This document shows positions 50,903 to 59,710 of a stretch of DNA of 64,000 nucleotides, piece by piece. The translations under genes were made by a program, and so were the position numbers. Origin of the DNA: Hyphomonas jannaschiana VP2 (GTDB taxonomy: Bacteria > Pseudomonadota > Alphaproteobacteria > Caulobacterales > Hyphomonadaceae); the NCBI RefSeq assembly GCF_000685215.1, contig NZ_ARYJ01000008.1, positions 62,001 to 126,000 on the forward strand. The letters are read 5' to 3'. The notes under the pieces are model-generated. The model saw only the letters and a program-made list of their open reading frames with translations, made no database searches and had not been told where the DNA came from. Numbering within the stretch: position 1 is the first letter of the stretch; the number at the start of each line of letters is the position of its first letter.

Positions 50903-52042
50903 TCAGCGGCGCAGGGCTTCGATCCGGTCCTGAAGACGCAGCACTTCCGTGAATGCCAGGAAGATATGATAGAGCGTTGAAGCGGGCACATCATCCGCGT
51001 CCGGCTGGCCATCCGCCGTGAACCGTTCCAGCCACACGGCCGGTATCGGCGTGCTCAGATACTGATCCAGCAGCAAGCGGGCACTGGCGGCCACGGCCGG
51101 GCGCGGGTCACGGCCTGTTGCCTCAAACAGGGCAAGGTGCGCCTTGATCCGCTCTGTGTTCGGCCAGGTGCGCGCGCCCGCATCGACGGGTGTACCATCA
51201 TCCAGAACCACCTGCAGGGTACGGGCAGTCTGGGTGTCGACCCCATGATCTTCCGGGAACCTTACCAGGCTCTCTGCCAGCGGGGTCATGTCTTCCCCGA
51301 CCACCTTGCCATATTGAACAAGGATCCAGGCCCACTCCAGCATATGACCCGGCTCGACCAGCCGCCCGTCCTGCCCTTCGGCCCGGTTCCAGTCGGTGTC
51401 GAAATATTCTGCCAGCGTGGTACCGTCGAACAGCTTTTCGCGGAACAGGGCCACCAGCTCCCGCGCGGTCGAAAGAAAGCGCGTTTCGCCTGTCGCCTCA
51501 TAGGCAACAAGAGAAGCTTCCAGCAGGTGCATGTGAGGGTTCTGCAGACGCCAGCCTTCCGGCGGCATTTCATGCCAGAACCCGGTTTCGGCCCGCAAAT
51601 GTGTGTCGATAAAATCCATCGCGCGATGCATGCCGGCCCGCGAAGCCTCATCCCTTGCCGCTTTGTGCCGCCAGGCATAGCCGAACAGGACAAACGCCAG
51701 GTCATAGAGGTCCGGCGTGCCGTCCAGCACTTCGCCATTCGGTCCGGTCGTGCGCGGCCACCCCTTGTCCGGACCGAGATAAAGCTCATCCAGCTGCCGC
51801 GCCCCTTCGGCACACAAGGACAGGCCCCGGTCCCAGCCGAGGATCGCGGCGTGCGAAAACACATAAGTCTGGCGACCAATAACGCGGGTCCGGTGATACC
51901 CTGTATCGATGGGCTTTCCGGAATAATCCAGCTTCTCGACAAACCGCCTGCTTTGCAGGTCGTATCCCGCATCTCCCCAGAATGGCAGGGCGACATCAAA
52001 GGTCCAGCGACGGATTTCGTCGAACGGTATGGCCGCAGACAT
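50903..52042 (-). CDS. AGE-family sugar isomerase/epimerase
   Basis: A 379-residue (alpha/alpha)6-barrel protein of the N-acylglucosamine 2-epimerase family. The family blocks NPHMHLLEASLVAYEATGE, EPGHMLEWAWILVQYGK and RTWPNTERIKAHLALFEATG carry the usual catalytic His. Members interconvert mannose and glucose/fructose or their phosphates, or N-acyl-sugars, and are often linked to polysaccharide pathways. The ATG at 52042 is spaced well from GGAGGGGG; a GTG six bases upstream is too close. It lies 16 bp after the nucleotidyltransferase-phosphatase fusion, suggesting a phosphosugar substrate. Confidence 0.8.
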   Translation of the reverse strand: MSAAIPFDEIRRWTFDVALPFWGDAGYDLQSRRFVEKLDYSGKPIDTGYHRTRVIGRQTYVFSHAAILGWDRGLSLCAEGARQLDELYLGPDKGWPRTTGPNGEVLDGTPDLYDLAFVLFGYAWRHKAARDEASRAGMHRAMDFIDTHLRAETGFWHEMPPEGWRLQNPHMHLLEASLVAYEATGETRFLSTARELVALFREKLFDGTTLAEYFDTDWNRAEGQDGRLVEPGHMLEWAWILVQYGKVVGEDMTPLAESLVRFPEDHGVDTQTARTLQVVLDDGTPVDAGARTWPNTERIKAHLALFEATGRDPRPAVAASARLLLDQYLSTPIPAVWLERFTADGQPDADDVPASTLYHIFLAFTEVLRLQDRIEALRR

Positions 52043-52058
52043 CTTCACCCCCCTCCGG

Positions 52059-53267
52059 TCATTCCGGACCGATTATATCCGATACAAGCGCCTGCAAATT
52101 CCCGCCAGTGTAAAGATGCCCCGGCAATCCTGCCCGGCGGGCAGCTTCCATGTCGGAGGGCTTGTCACCGATCAGGAAACTCTTGTCCTTATCCACATGC
52201 CAATCCTTCAGCGCACGCAGGATCATGCCGGGGTTCGGCTTGCGGTCAGGGTGATCCTCCACCGTATAGGCCAGCACTTTCCCATCCGCATGGTACGGAC
52301 AATGATAAAAGGCATCCACAAACGCGCCCGCCTCTGCGAGCTGGACCTGCATGCCCGCATGGAAAATGCCGATAGCATCCTCATCATAGAAGCCGCGGGC
52401 GACGCCGGCCTGGTTGGTCACCACGATCACGCGGTAGCCGCGATCATTCAGCAAGCGGATTGCCTCCCGGGCGCCCGGCATCCAGGCGAGGTCATCCACG
52501 CGATGCGTGTATCCATGATCCTCGTTGAGCACGCCGTCACGATCCAGGAATGCAGCTGGCCGCACGCGCAGGGCCGCCGTTTCACGCTGGGCCTGTGCCA
52601 GGGTTTCGGGCAGTCCGATGTCCAGGAAGTATCCCTCAAAGGGCAGTCCTTCCAGACGCCCTTCCCGGACCAGTTCGGGAAACACATCGCTCTCGATCGA
52701 AGACGGTGCCTCAATCCGGCCGACCATGGCGCGGTCGAGATAGTAGATCCCGCCATTGATCAGCCCCGGTCCGGTGAGGTCCGGATTCTTCTCGACGAAG
52801 GCGGAGATCTTCGCATCGTTCAGCCGGACAGATCCATAGCGTGCCGTATCCTCCACCATCCGCAGTGCCAGCCGGCCGCCGCCTTCCGGCAGCGGTGCCG
52901 CCGTCAGGGCGCGCAAATTGATGTCGAAAAAGGAATCCCCGTTCAACAGCACGAAACGCTCATCCAGCGCTTCCGCCGCCTGAGCGAGCGCGCCGCCGGT
53001 GCCCATCGGCTGGCTCTCCCGCACAACGCGGATTGCCGCCTCGCCGACACGCCGGCCGTGATAGGCCGCCTCGACCTGATCACCCAGATGGCCCGCCAGC
53101 AGGACAAGATCCGCAAACCCCATCCGCGCGGCATTCTCCAGCAGCAGGTCGAGGAAGCGGACCCCCGGGGCGATTTCCTGCATCGGCTTCGGCGTATTGG
53201 CAGACAGGGCGCCCAGCCGCGTCCCCCTGCCGCCCACCAGAAAGAGCGCCTGTGTCGGACGCGTCAT
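52059..53267 (-). CDS. Fused sugar-1-phosphate nucleotidyltransferase and GmhB-type phosphatase
   Basis: A 402-residue two-domain protein. Residues 1-225 are a nucleotidyltransferase (FLVGGRGTRLGALSANTPKPM, VLLNGDSFFDIN, FLDIGLPETLAQAQ). Residues 235-400 are a HAD-IIIA phosphatase of the heptose bisphosphatase type (AAFLDRDGVLNEDHGYTHRVDDLAWMPGA, VVTNQAGVARGFYDEDA, HCPYHADG, FLIGDKPSDMEAARRAG). The pair matches successive or flanking steps of D-glycero-D-manno-heptose activation, with HddA-like kinase at 58664-59701. The nucleotide (GDP or ADP) is not fixed by sequence. It overlaps the GT4 gene by 4 bp. Confidence 0.85.
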   Translation of the reverse strand: MTRPTQALFLVGGRGTRLGALSANTPKPMQEIAPGVRFLDLLLENAARMGFADLVLLAGHLGDQVEAAYHGRRVGEAAIRVVRESQPMGTGGALAQAAEALDERFVLLNGDSFFDINLRALTAAPLPEGGGRLALRMVEDTARYGSVRLNDAKISAFVEKNPDLTGPGLINGGIYYLDRAMVGRIEAPSSIESDVFPELVREGRLEGLPFEGYFLDIGLPETLAQAQRETAALRVRPAAFLDRDGVLNEDHGYTHRVDDLAWMPGAREAIRLLNDRGYRVIVVTNQAGVARGFYDEDAIGIFHAGMQVQLAEAGAFVDAFYHCPYHADGKVLAYTVEDHPDRKPNPGMILRALKDWHVDKDKSFLIGDKPSDMEAARRAGLPGHLYTGGNLQALVSDIIGPE

Positions 53268-54520
53268 GCCGGGACCCGCACGGCCGCTGTTGCCAGCGCA
53301 TCTCTGAACACGTTCATCGTGCTGTCGAGCGTCGCATCCCAGCTGAAATATTTTTTCGTGAGGTCAACTGATCCAGCGCGCAGACGCGCAGCTAGAGCGG
53401 CATCTCTCAGGGTCCGCAACATGCCCTCCGCAAGCGCATCGGCATCTTTCGGCTGGACCAGCAACACGTTTTCCCCGTCAATGAACTCCGGCTCCGGACG
53501 ATCTCCCAGCGTGGTAATCACCGGCAGGTCATGAGCCGCGCACGCCGCGATGGAACTGTTGTTCAGCGCCGCCCCTTCGGAGAATGGCAGGACGGCATAG
53601 TCAGCCGCCCGGAGATACAGGGAGCCTGCGTCCGTATCAAAGGGGAACTCCCCTGTCCAGCTGATCACATCCTCGATCCCCTCTTCGCGGGCAATCGCGT
53701 GAAGATCGTCGACGCTCCAGCCCGACTTGAAATAATCGGGCGCTGCGCCGCCGATGATGGCGAGGCGCGCGTCCGGCACCTCTGCCCGGACTTTGGCAAA
53801 TCCCTTGATCAGGTATTCGAGCCCCTTGCCCACATAGAGGCGGCCGAAATAGGCAAACAGCGGTGCATCGGCCGGCACGCCGAGCATCTCCCGCCCCTTC
53901 AACCGGGAGGCCTCCCCCGGCATGCTCATCGGGATCAGCGGCGGCGGCGGAATGATGACGCTCTTGTCTTCCAGGCCTGGCAGATGTTCGGCAAAACGCT
54001 CCAGGTGCGGCTTCGCCATGGCGATCACGCGGTCACTGTCGCGCAGGATCGTGCCATATTCATAGCTGATATGGTCGCCGCCCAATGCACGTGCGGAGAG
54101 TTTCAAATTCAGCCGCGTCAGGAAAGGGTGGTCCTTTGGACGCACACCGACCGGCGCCGTGATCTGGGTGACGATCTGCGTGCCTGGCAGGGCCGCCTTC
54201 AGGCGCGTCGGGATCAGTGAAATCATCGGATGGAACTCGAACGCCATGCCGATGAACCAGATGAAGATCAGGTCCGGCTTCAGGTCCTGGGCAAAGCGCA
54301 GAACCTTGCCCTGAGACGCCCAGTTCCAATGCTCGATCTCGGGATGCACGCGGCAGCCTTTGACGCTTTTTCCATCCGCCTGCGTACTGGTCAGTACATC
54401 GACCGAATAGCCACGGTCCGCCAGCCCCTGGCTGAGCCGGGCGATATGGTCGCCCTCGGCGATCGGCATGGGCGGAAAGACGCCCGTGATGACCAGAACT
54501 CTCGTATTTTCGGGCTTCAT
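53264..54520 (-). CDS. Glycosyltransferase family 4 protein
   Basis: A 418-residue GT-B enzyme. N-terminal VLVITGVFPPMPIAEGDHIARLSQGLADRGY is the Rossmann-type acceptor domain. The C-terminal NDP-sugar domain includes LFAYFGRLYVGKGLEYLIKGFAKV, and VLPFSEGAALNNSSIAACAAHDLPVITT with the EX7E-type region (Glu in SEGAALNNSSIAA). It transfers a sugar during surface polysaccharide assembly at the cytoplasmic face. Donor and acceptor are unknown. It overlaps the neighbours on both sides by 4 bp, in an operon with a pyruvyltransferase. Confidence 0.85.
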   Translation of the reverse strand: MKPENTRVLVITGVFPPMPIAEGDHIARLSQGLADRGYSVDVLTSTQADGKSVKGCRVHPEIEHWNWASQGKVLRFAQDLKPDLIFIWFIGMAFEFHPMISLIPTRLKAALPGTQIVTQITAPVGVRPKDHPFLTRLNLKLSARALGGDHISYEYGTILRDSDRVIAMAKPHLERFAEHLPGLEDKSVIIPPPPLIPMSMPGEASRLKGREMLGVPADAPLFAYFGRLYVGKGLEYLIKGFAKVRAEVPDARLAIIGGAAPDYFKSGWSVDDLHAIAREEGIEDVISWTGEFPFDTDAGSLYLRAADYAVLPFSEGAALNNSSIAACAAHDLPVITTLGDRPEPEFIDGENVLLVQPKDADALAEGMLRTLRDAALAARLRAGSVDLTKKYFSWDATLDSTMNVFRDALATAAVRVPA

Positions 54521-55731
54521 CGAACACCACCCCCCAATTTCTGTCCGACCCGGCTGGCGGCATGCCGCACCCAGGTCTGCATTCCTACACCGCGCATGGC
54601 CTGCAACAGGGCTTCCAGCGCGATCTGGTTGTCCTCTGCCCGCACACGCATGACGGCAATCTTGTCCGCCAACTTCTTCAGGTCCGCAGCCGGATCAATA
54701 AGCAGTCGATCACCCGTTTTGGCAATATCTGTACCGGTCGCCGTATCCGGATCGACTGCCGCCTTCCAGCCGAGGTCACGGCACAGGTCGCTGACCTTGT
54801 CAGACCGCCGAATCCCCAGGAAAGGGACGCCCTGAAGCGCGGAAAAGACGCAGAAATGATAGCGCGTTGAGATCGTCATGGCACATTGTGCGATGATCGA
54901 CATCATTTCCTGCGGTGTCAGATAGTCAGACGGCCCCATCAGGACAGCATCCTTGCGTGACATCAGGGAACGGACCAGTTCAGCGGCGGCCTGATCATAG
55001 GTCTCGCCTTCCCGGACCTCGTTGAAGAGGAACAGGATGCGGGCCCCATGACTCTTGACCAGTTCGTCCAGCCCGGCGGCCAGTTCCGTGAACAGGCGCG
55101 GGGCCTTCTCGACCATATGGTCTTCAGCATTGATATTGACGCCGATCACCGGACGGCCGCCGAGCCCAAGGCGCTGCGTCACCTTACGGCCATAGGCTGG
55201 ATCTGCCGGATCCAGCAGCCAGGCCATGTCGGCGGCGACGGTAATCTGTTCCGGCGTAACACCCAGATCCAGCAATCGGTCCCGGTCGTGCACGCTGCGC
55301 ACGCTCCAGCACATGACATTCGGAATGATCTGTTCCTGCACGCGCTGGCGGGAAATATCATGGCGCAGCTGTTCGACACCGACCCCGACAAAGGCCGCCG
55401 GCTTGCCCCAGTTCCCGGCATGCTGGAGCATGCCGCCAAGGCTGAGAAGCGGCCAGTCGCCCAGATTGTCCATCAGCGGCGTGCCGCCCGGAATGATATA
55501 GCCCGCGCCCATATGCGCATGCAGCTTGGCCGGCAGGCCCATGATCCCGTCGACATACTGGTAATAGCGGAACGCTGGCTCCACCCTTTTGGTATGCGCC
55601 GGATCACTCGAGGCAACATCCACCCCGAGACCCCCGCCGAAACGTTCCATAAGGCGGCCAAAGCCCAGCAGCGTGGCCTCATCGCCGATATTGCCGCTGC
55701 CGTAGAAGCCGAAGGGAGCCACCAGTCTCAT
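54517..55731 (-). CDS. Polysaccharide pyruvyl transferase family protein
   Basis: A 404-residue protein of the CsaB/WcaK-like family. The start MRLVAPFGFYGSGNIGDEATLLGFGRLM and the end region TISTRYHFCVFSALQGVPFLGIRRSDKV are diagnostic. Such enzymes add a ketal-linked pyruvate to a sugar, creating a negative charge. The ATG at 55731 gives the canonical N-terminus; a longer frame upstream is improbable. It is the first gene of the minus-strand operon pyruvyltransferase-GT4-fusion-AGE. Confidence 0.85.
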   Translation of the reverse strand: MRLVAPFGFYGSGNIGDEATLLGFGRLMERFGGGLGVDVASSDPAHTKRVEPAFRYYQYVDGIMGLPAKLHAHMGAGYIIPGGTPLMDNLGDWPLLSLGGMLQHAGNWGKPAAFVGVGVEQLRHDISRQRVQEQIIPNVMCWSVRSVHDRDRLLDLGVTPEQITVAADMAWLLDPADPAYGRKVTQRLGLGGRPVIGVNINAEDHMVEKAPRLFTELAAGLDELVKSHGARILFLFNEVREGETYDQAAAELVRSLMSRKDAVLMGPSDYLTPQEMMSIIAQCAMTISTRYHFCVFSALQGVPFLGIRRSDKVSDLCRDLGWKAAVDPDTATGTDIAKTGDRLLIDPAADLKKLADKIAVMRVRAEDNQIALEALLQAMRGVGMQTWVRHAASRVGQKLGGGVR

Positions 55732-55978
55732 ATATACGCCGTCATGCCTGTGCTGTATGCGATCGCGTCCCATGGCAGGGCAGGCCGCAAAAACTTCGTT
55801 TTGGTTGCAAACCCTATTCCAGTAAACTTCCTGTTTCCACTAACACGGAATTTCAAGAAACGGCCTATAAAAGGACGATCCGATTGCATGAGACTTGCGT
55901 GCTGCGTCCAACTGTGGTGACGCGCACCCGGATATTTGAACAGGATCGATAAGATCACTCCAGGGAGGGGACAGGATT
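55732..55978. promoter_or_regulatory. Divergent AT-rich region between pyruvyltransferase and GT4 genes
   Basis: 247 bp, with lower G+C than the flanks between about 55790 and 55880 (TTCGTTTTGGTTGCAAACC, CGGCCTATAAAAGG). The TATAAAA at about 55866-55872 could be a -10 element. A GGGAGGGG ribosome site lies about 10-17 nt before the TTG start of the plus-strand gene. No protein-coding gene is supported. Confidence 0.35.
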
Positions 55979-57175
55979 TTGAAGGTTGGCATCATTGTAG
56001 ACGTCGAACCCGGCATTCACGGTGGTATTGCGACCGCCCTGCGCAGCCTCATCACCGCGCTGGGGCAGCTGGAGGGGCCGGAAACCTATGTCCTGATCGT
56101 CGAAAACCAGACCCAGGTGGACTGGCTTAGCCCGCTCGCCGCAAACCAGCGGTTCGAAATGCGTCCCGCCTCCTCCGGCAATCCGGTCCGCGACCTGCTG
56201 CGCAGCGTCAAAGGCATGGCCAACAAGGCGCTCGGCCGGGATGGCCGGGTCGGCTGGCCGCAGGTGCCGGTCTCGGATGGCTGGCTGGAAAGCCTCGGCC
56301 TCGATGTGCTGCACCAGCCCACACAAGGCTTCATCTATTGCGCCATCCCGACGGTCTATAACCCCCACGATTTGCAGCACCTGCACTACCCACAATTCTT
56401 CGACCTCTCGGACCTCACATGGCGCGAAACGATCTACCGTGCGGCCTGTCGGACATCCCACGCGATCATCGTGAACTCTCAATGGATCAAGGATGACGTC
56501 GTCGCCCAGTTCGCCGTCAGCCCGAACAAGGTGCAGATCATCCCGGAAGCGGCGCCGACGCAGTTGCTGGCCGAAGTGTCGGAAGAAGACAAAGCCGAAA
56601 CGCGCGCGAAGTACGTCCTGCCGGAACGCTATATTTTCTATCCGAACAATACCTGGCCGCACAAAAACCACCTCCGCCTGTTCGAGGCGATGGCCTGGCT
56701 ACGCGACGAAAAGGGCGTGACCGTGCCGCTCGTGTCCACCGGCGCCCGGCATGAACCGAGCCGTGAAGCTCTGGACAACCGGGTGCGCGAACTCGGCCTT
56801 GAGAACCAGGTTCAGTTCCTGGGCTTCGTCTCCAATGAGGAGCTCCGCGCGATCTATCAGATGGCCTGGGCCGAGGGCATCCCGGTCGCCAGTTCCAACG
56901 TCACCGCCCTGCCCGAACAGGTTGGCGATGCCGGCCTCCTGTTTGACCCGATGGATCCACACGACATGGGCACGGTCATAGAACGCTTGTTCACGGACGA
57001 TGCGCTCTGTGCAGACCTGATCGCTAAAGGCAAGGTCCGCCTGTCGGATTTCGACTTCCTGCGCACCGCCCGCGCAAACCGCGCCACCTACCGCCGGGCG
57101 GCAGGACGCCGTCTCGACGCAGAGGACGCAGCTCTTCTGGCGCATGACTGGATGCGTTATCCGATCCGGGACTAG
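55979..57175 (+). CDS. Glycosyltransferase family 4 protein
   Basis: A 398-residue GT-B enzyme with a TTG start giving MKVGIIVDVEPGIHGGIATALRSL. The acceptor domain has CAIPTVYNPHDLQHLHYPQFF. The donor domain includes YIFYPNNTWPHKNHLRLFEAMAWLRDEKG, VQFLGFVSNEELRAIYQMAWAEGIPVASSNVTALPEQVGDAGLLFDPMD, a typical GT4 end. It is transcribed alone and divergent from the pyruvyltransferase operon, and converges on the CBS-aminotransferase gene. Confidence 0.87.
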   Translation: MKVGIIVDVEPGIHGGIATALRSLITALGQLEGPETYVLIVENQTQVDWLSPLAANQRFEMRPASSGNPVRDLLRSVKGMANKALGRDGRVGWPQVPVSDGWLESLGLDVLHQPTQGFIYCAIPTVYNPHDLQHLHYPQFFDLSDLTWRETIYRAACRTSHAIIVNSQWIKDDVVAQFAVSPNKVQIIPEAAPTQLLAEVSEEDKAETRAKYVLPERYIFYPNNTWPHKNHLRLFEAMAWLRDEKGVTVPLVSTGARHEPSREALDNRVRELGLENQVQFLGFVSNEELRAIYQMAWAEGIPVASSNVTALPEQVGDAGLLFDPMDPHDMGTVIERLFTDDALCADLIAKGKVRLSDFDFLRTARANRATYRRAAGRRLDAEDAALLAHDWMRYPIRD

Positions 57176-57199
57176 GCTGGCATCACAGTTCAAACGAAA

Positions 57200-57211
57200 A
57201 CGGGGCCCCGT
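57200..57211 (-). terminator. Terminator after the CBS-aminotransferase gene
   Basis: ACGGGGCCCCGT, a perfect palindrome, is followed on the minus strand by TTTTCGTTTG. It lies about 40 bases after the stop of the aminotransferase gene, between converging genes. It may work in both directions. Confidence 0.5.
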
Positions 57212-57248
57212 CATGGAGCGCCCGCTTTGCTGTTCCGGCAAGCGTCGC

Positions 57249-58661
57249 TCAGGCTTTCTTGCCCAGCACACTTTCGAACACGGCAGCGATCCGGGCGACC
57301 ATGGCATCATCCACGCGGCGCGAGGTCGGCAGGTTCACGCCCGTGCGCGAAAGCCAGGTGCTGTTCGGACATTTGCGGGCATACTGACGATAGGCCGGCA
57401 TGGACGACAGGCCATGGAAGAACGGGCGCAGGTCGATGTTCGCTGCTTTGCACGCCGCAATCAGGTCTGCACGCTTGTCTTCCGGTACCTGCGCACAGGC
57501 AAACCAGGTCACGGGCTGGGCGCGCTGGTCCATGGCAGGCGGGAAAGACACGCCCGGAATGCCGGACAGCGCTTTGACATAGCGTTCATAGACATCTGCG
57601 CGCATCGCCAGCAGCTCATCCATCCGCTCGATCTGGGCACAGCCGATGGCGGCCTGCATATTGGTCATGCGGAAATTGAAGCCCGGCTCCTCGTGCCAGT
57701 AACGGCGTTCCGGCCGCATGCCATGGTCGCGCAACATGCGCATGCGCGTGGCAATATCCGCATCATTGGTCAGGCAGATACCGCCTTCACCGGTGGTGAT
57801 GATCTTGTTGGCAAAGAAGGAGAAGCTGGAAATATCGGAGAAGGACCCGATCGGCTGGCCGTCATATTTCGCGCCATGCGCCTCGGCGCAGTCTTCGATG
57901 ATGTAAAGGCCGCGGGCCTGCGCCAGTTCGACGATTTCCGTCATCTGCGCCGGACGTCCGAACACGTGCACCGGCATGATGGCACGTGTGCGCGGCGTGA
58001 TCGCCCGCTCGACGGCTTCAGCGGAGAGGCACCAGGTGTCCCGGTCCACATCGACCAGGACAGGCCGGGCGCCGACATGCATCACCGTGTTGATCGAAGC
58101 GGCGAAAGTCAGGTCCGGGACGATCACCTCGTCCCCTTCCCCGATCCCCAGAGTCGCCATGGCAAGGTGCAGCGAAACGGTTCCGTTCGAGGTCGCAACG
58201 CCATGGGCCATACCCATCTTGTCTGCAAACTCCTGCTCGAAGCGGCGGATATAATCGCCGGTCGAGGAGATCCAGGTGGACAGGAAGGCATCGAACGCAT
58301 TGCGCATTTCGCGGTGCGTCAGGTCTGGTTCGGACACCGGCAGGAAAGGCTGCGGGCCGGAGTCGTCGATCCCGCTGAGACGGCCTTCACCGTCCAGAAC
58401 GGGTTCAACACCCAGCGGTTCTTTCGCTGTTCCCCAAGGCGCCGCGACATCACCAACGGTCTGGCCGGAAAGATGCCCGCCTTTCATGAAAGCTTCTCGC
58501 ATCATGGCGAGATCGGCATAGCCAACCAGCTTGCCAGCCGCATCCGTGACGAAGACAAAGCCCCGTCCATTATCCAATGCCTTTTCCAGCCCGACGAACA
58601 AAGCGTCGCCTTGCGCGCAGGTCATGGCAGCTGTCTGTGCAGACACGTCAATATCAATCAT
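57249..58661 (-). CDS. CBS-like domain fused to a DegT/DnrJ/EryC1-type sugar aminotransferase
   Basis: A 470-residue protein. Residues 1-100 form CBS-like repeats (ALFVGLEKALDNGRGFVFVTDAAGKLVGYADLAMMREAF). Residues 105-470 are a PLP sugar aminotransferase: GVATSNGTVSLHLAMATLGIGEGDEVIVPDLTF, IIEDCAEAHGAKYDG, and Lys286 in SFFANKIITTGEGG as PLP site. The nearest functional class is 4-amino-sugar formation as in perosamine synthesis. The N-terminal extension adds about 100 residues to the normal 370. It lies 2 bp after the HddA-like kinase gene, suggesting a heptose- or hexose-derived amino sugar. Confidence 0.85.
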   Translation of the reverse strand: MIDIDVSAQTAAMTCAQGDALFVGLEKALDNGRGFVFVTDAAGKLVGYADLAMMREAFMKGGHLSGQTVGDVAAPWGTAKEPLGVEPVLDGEGRLSGIDDSGPQPFLPVSEPDLTHREMRNAFDAFLSTWISSTGDYIRRFEQEFADKMGMAHGVATSNGTVSLHLAMATLGIGEGDEVIVPDLTFAASINTVMHVGARPVLVDVDRDTWCLSAEAVERAITPRTRAIMPVHVFGRPAQMTEIVELAQARGLYIIEDCAEAHGAKYDGQPIGSFSDISSFSFFANKIITTGEGGICLTNDADIATRMRMLRDHGMRPERRYWHEEPGFNFRMTNMQAAIGCAQIERMDELLAMRADVYERYVKALSGIPGVSFPPAMDQRAQPVTWFACAQVPEDKRADLIAACKAANIDLRPFFHGLSSMPAYRQYARKCPNSTWLSRTGVNLPTSRRVDDAMVARIAAVFESVLGKKA

Positions 58662-58663
58662 GT

Positions 58664-59701
58664 TCAGGAAACCTTGGCCCCGGCGGGAAGATAGTTGGAA
58701 TCCAATTCCGGATCGTAAAGAACGACCTGCGTTCCGCTCCGCTCCATACGCAGCGGCACATGGGTCATGCCTTTCATCGCGGCCATCACAGCGGCGCGCT
58801 TCTCCGGCGGCACGAACATGAGCAGGAAGCCACCGCCGCCTGCGCCCAGCAGCTTTCCGCCAAGCGCGCCAGCCTTGAGAGCTGCTTCGTAGCGCTCGTC
58901 AATTTCAGGATTGGACACCGAAGCGTCCAGCGCCTTCTTGTTGAGCCAGGTCTGATGCAGCAGTGCCCCGAAATCATTGATGTCGCGGGACGGGTCCGTG
59001 AGGATGCGTTCGCCTTCTCCCACCATATCGTAGATTTCGCGCAGCTCTTTCGTCCGGTCACCGAACTTCGCCACCTTGCGCTTTTCGATCTCGTCAGCAA
59101 AGCGGGTAAAGCCGGTGAAGAAGAGCATCATCGAGTCTTCCAGCGCCGCGCGGCGCGCCGCCGGCAAACGGATCGGCGAGATGTCATAGTCGCCGTCTTC
59201 GGTAAACTCGATCCGGTTCAGGCCGCCATGAGCCGCCGCGATCTGGTCCTGGTAGCCGACGGTTTCACCCAGCAGCTTCTGCTCCACAAAGATGGCCTCC
59301 TTGGCCAGCTTCTTCTTGGAGCAGAGCATTTCCTGGTTGCCGTAGAAGGCATGCAGCAGCGACACGGTGAAGGAGGAAGATGATCCGAGGCCCGACTTGG
59401 ATGGCAGGTCGGAGTTGTGGATCACCTCATAACCCGTCTCATTGTCGCCGGCATAGTGTTTCAGCACTTCCCGGACGACCGGGTGCTGGATTTCGTTGAT
59501 CGTCGAAACCTCTTCCAGCATGCCCCAGGCGACACGGTAGTTGAAGTCGAACACCGCCGGCAGCCGGCGCAGCTGGATGTAAATATACTTATCGATCGAG
59601 GTCGACAGCACGGCCCCCTTCTCCCCGCGCTCCAGCCAGGAGGGGTGATCGGTACCGCCTCCGAAGAAGGAGACACGAAGCGGGCTGCGGACAATGATCA
59701 T
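58664..59701 (-). CDS. GHMP kinase of the heptose-7-phosphate kinase (HddA) type
   Basis: A 345-residue GHMP kinase. Substrate motif RSPLRVSFFGGGTDHPSW, ATP loop LPSKSGLGSSSSFTVSLLHAFYG, VGYQDQIAAAHGGLNRIEF, and motif 3 GGKLLGAGGGGFLLMFV match the HddA group, which makes heptose 1,7-bisphosphate or heptose-1-phosphate. It fits the GmhB-type phosphatase and nucleotidyltransferase at 52059-53267. No GmhA isomerase is in the window. It follows the epimerase by 9 bp. Confidence 0.82.
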   Translation of the reverse strand: MIIVRSPLRVSFFGGGTDHPSWLERGEKGAVLSTSIDKYIYIQLRRLPAVFDFNYRVAWGMLEEVSTINEIQHPVVREVLKHYAGDNETGYEVIHNSDLPSKSGLGSSSSFTVSLLHAFYGNQEMLCSKKKLAKEAIFVEQKLLGETVGYQDQIAAAHGGLNRIEFTEDGDYDISPIRLPAARRAALEDSMMLFFTGFTRFADEIEKRKVAKFGDRTKELREIYDMVGEGERILTDPSRDINDFGALLHQTWLNKKALDASVSNPEIDERYEAALKAGALGGKLLGAGGGGFLLMFVPPEKRAAVMAAMKGMTHVPLRMERSGTQVVLYDPELDSNYLPAGAKVS

Positions 59702-59710
59702 TACGAGACC

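Noticed and set aside
57144-58694. Plus-strand open frame of about 516 codons opposite the CBS-aminotransferase, and similar ones at 51137-52375, 52029-53534 and 59417-60814
   Set aside because: Each lies wholly opposite a gene with clear catalytic motifs. Their translations are rich in Arg, His and Gly and match no family.
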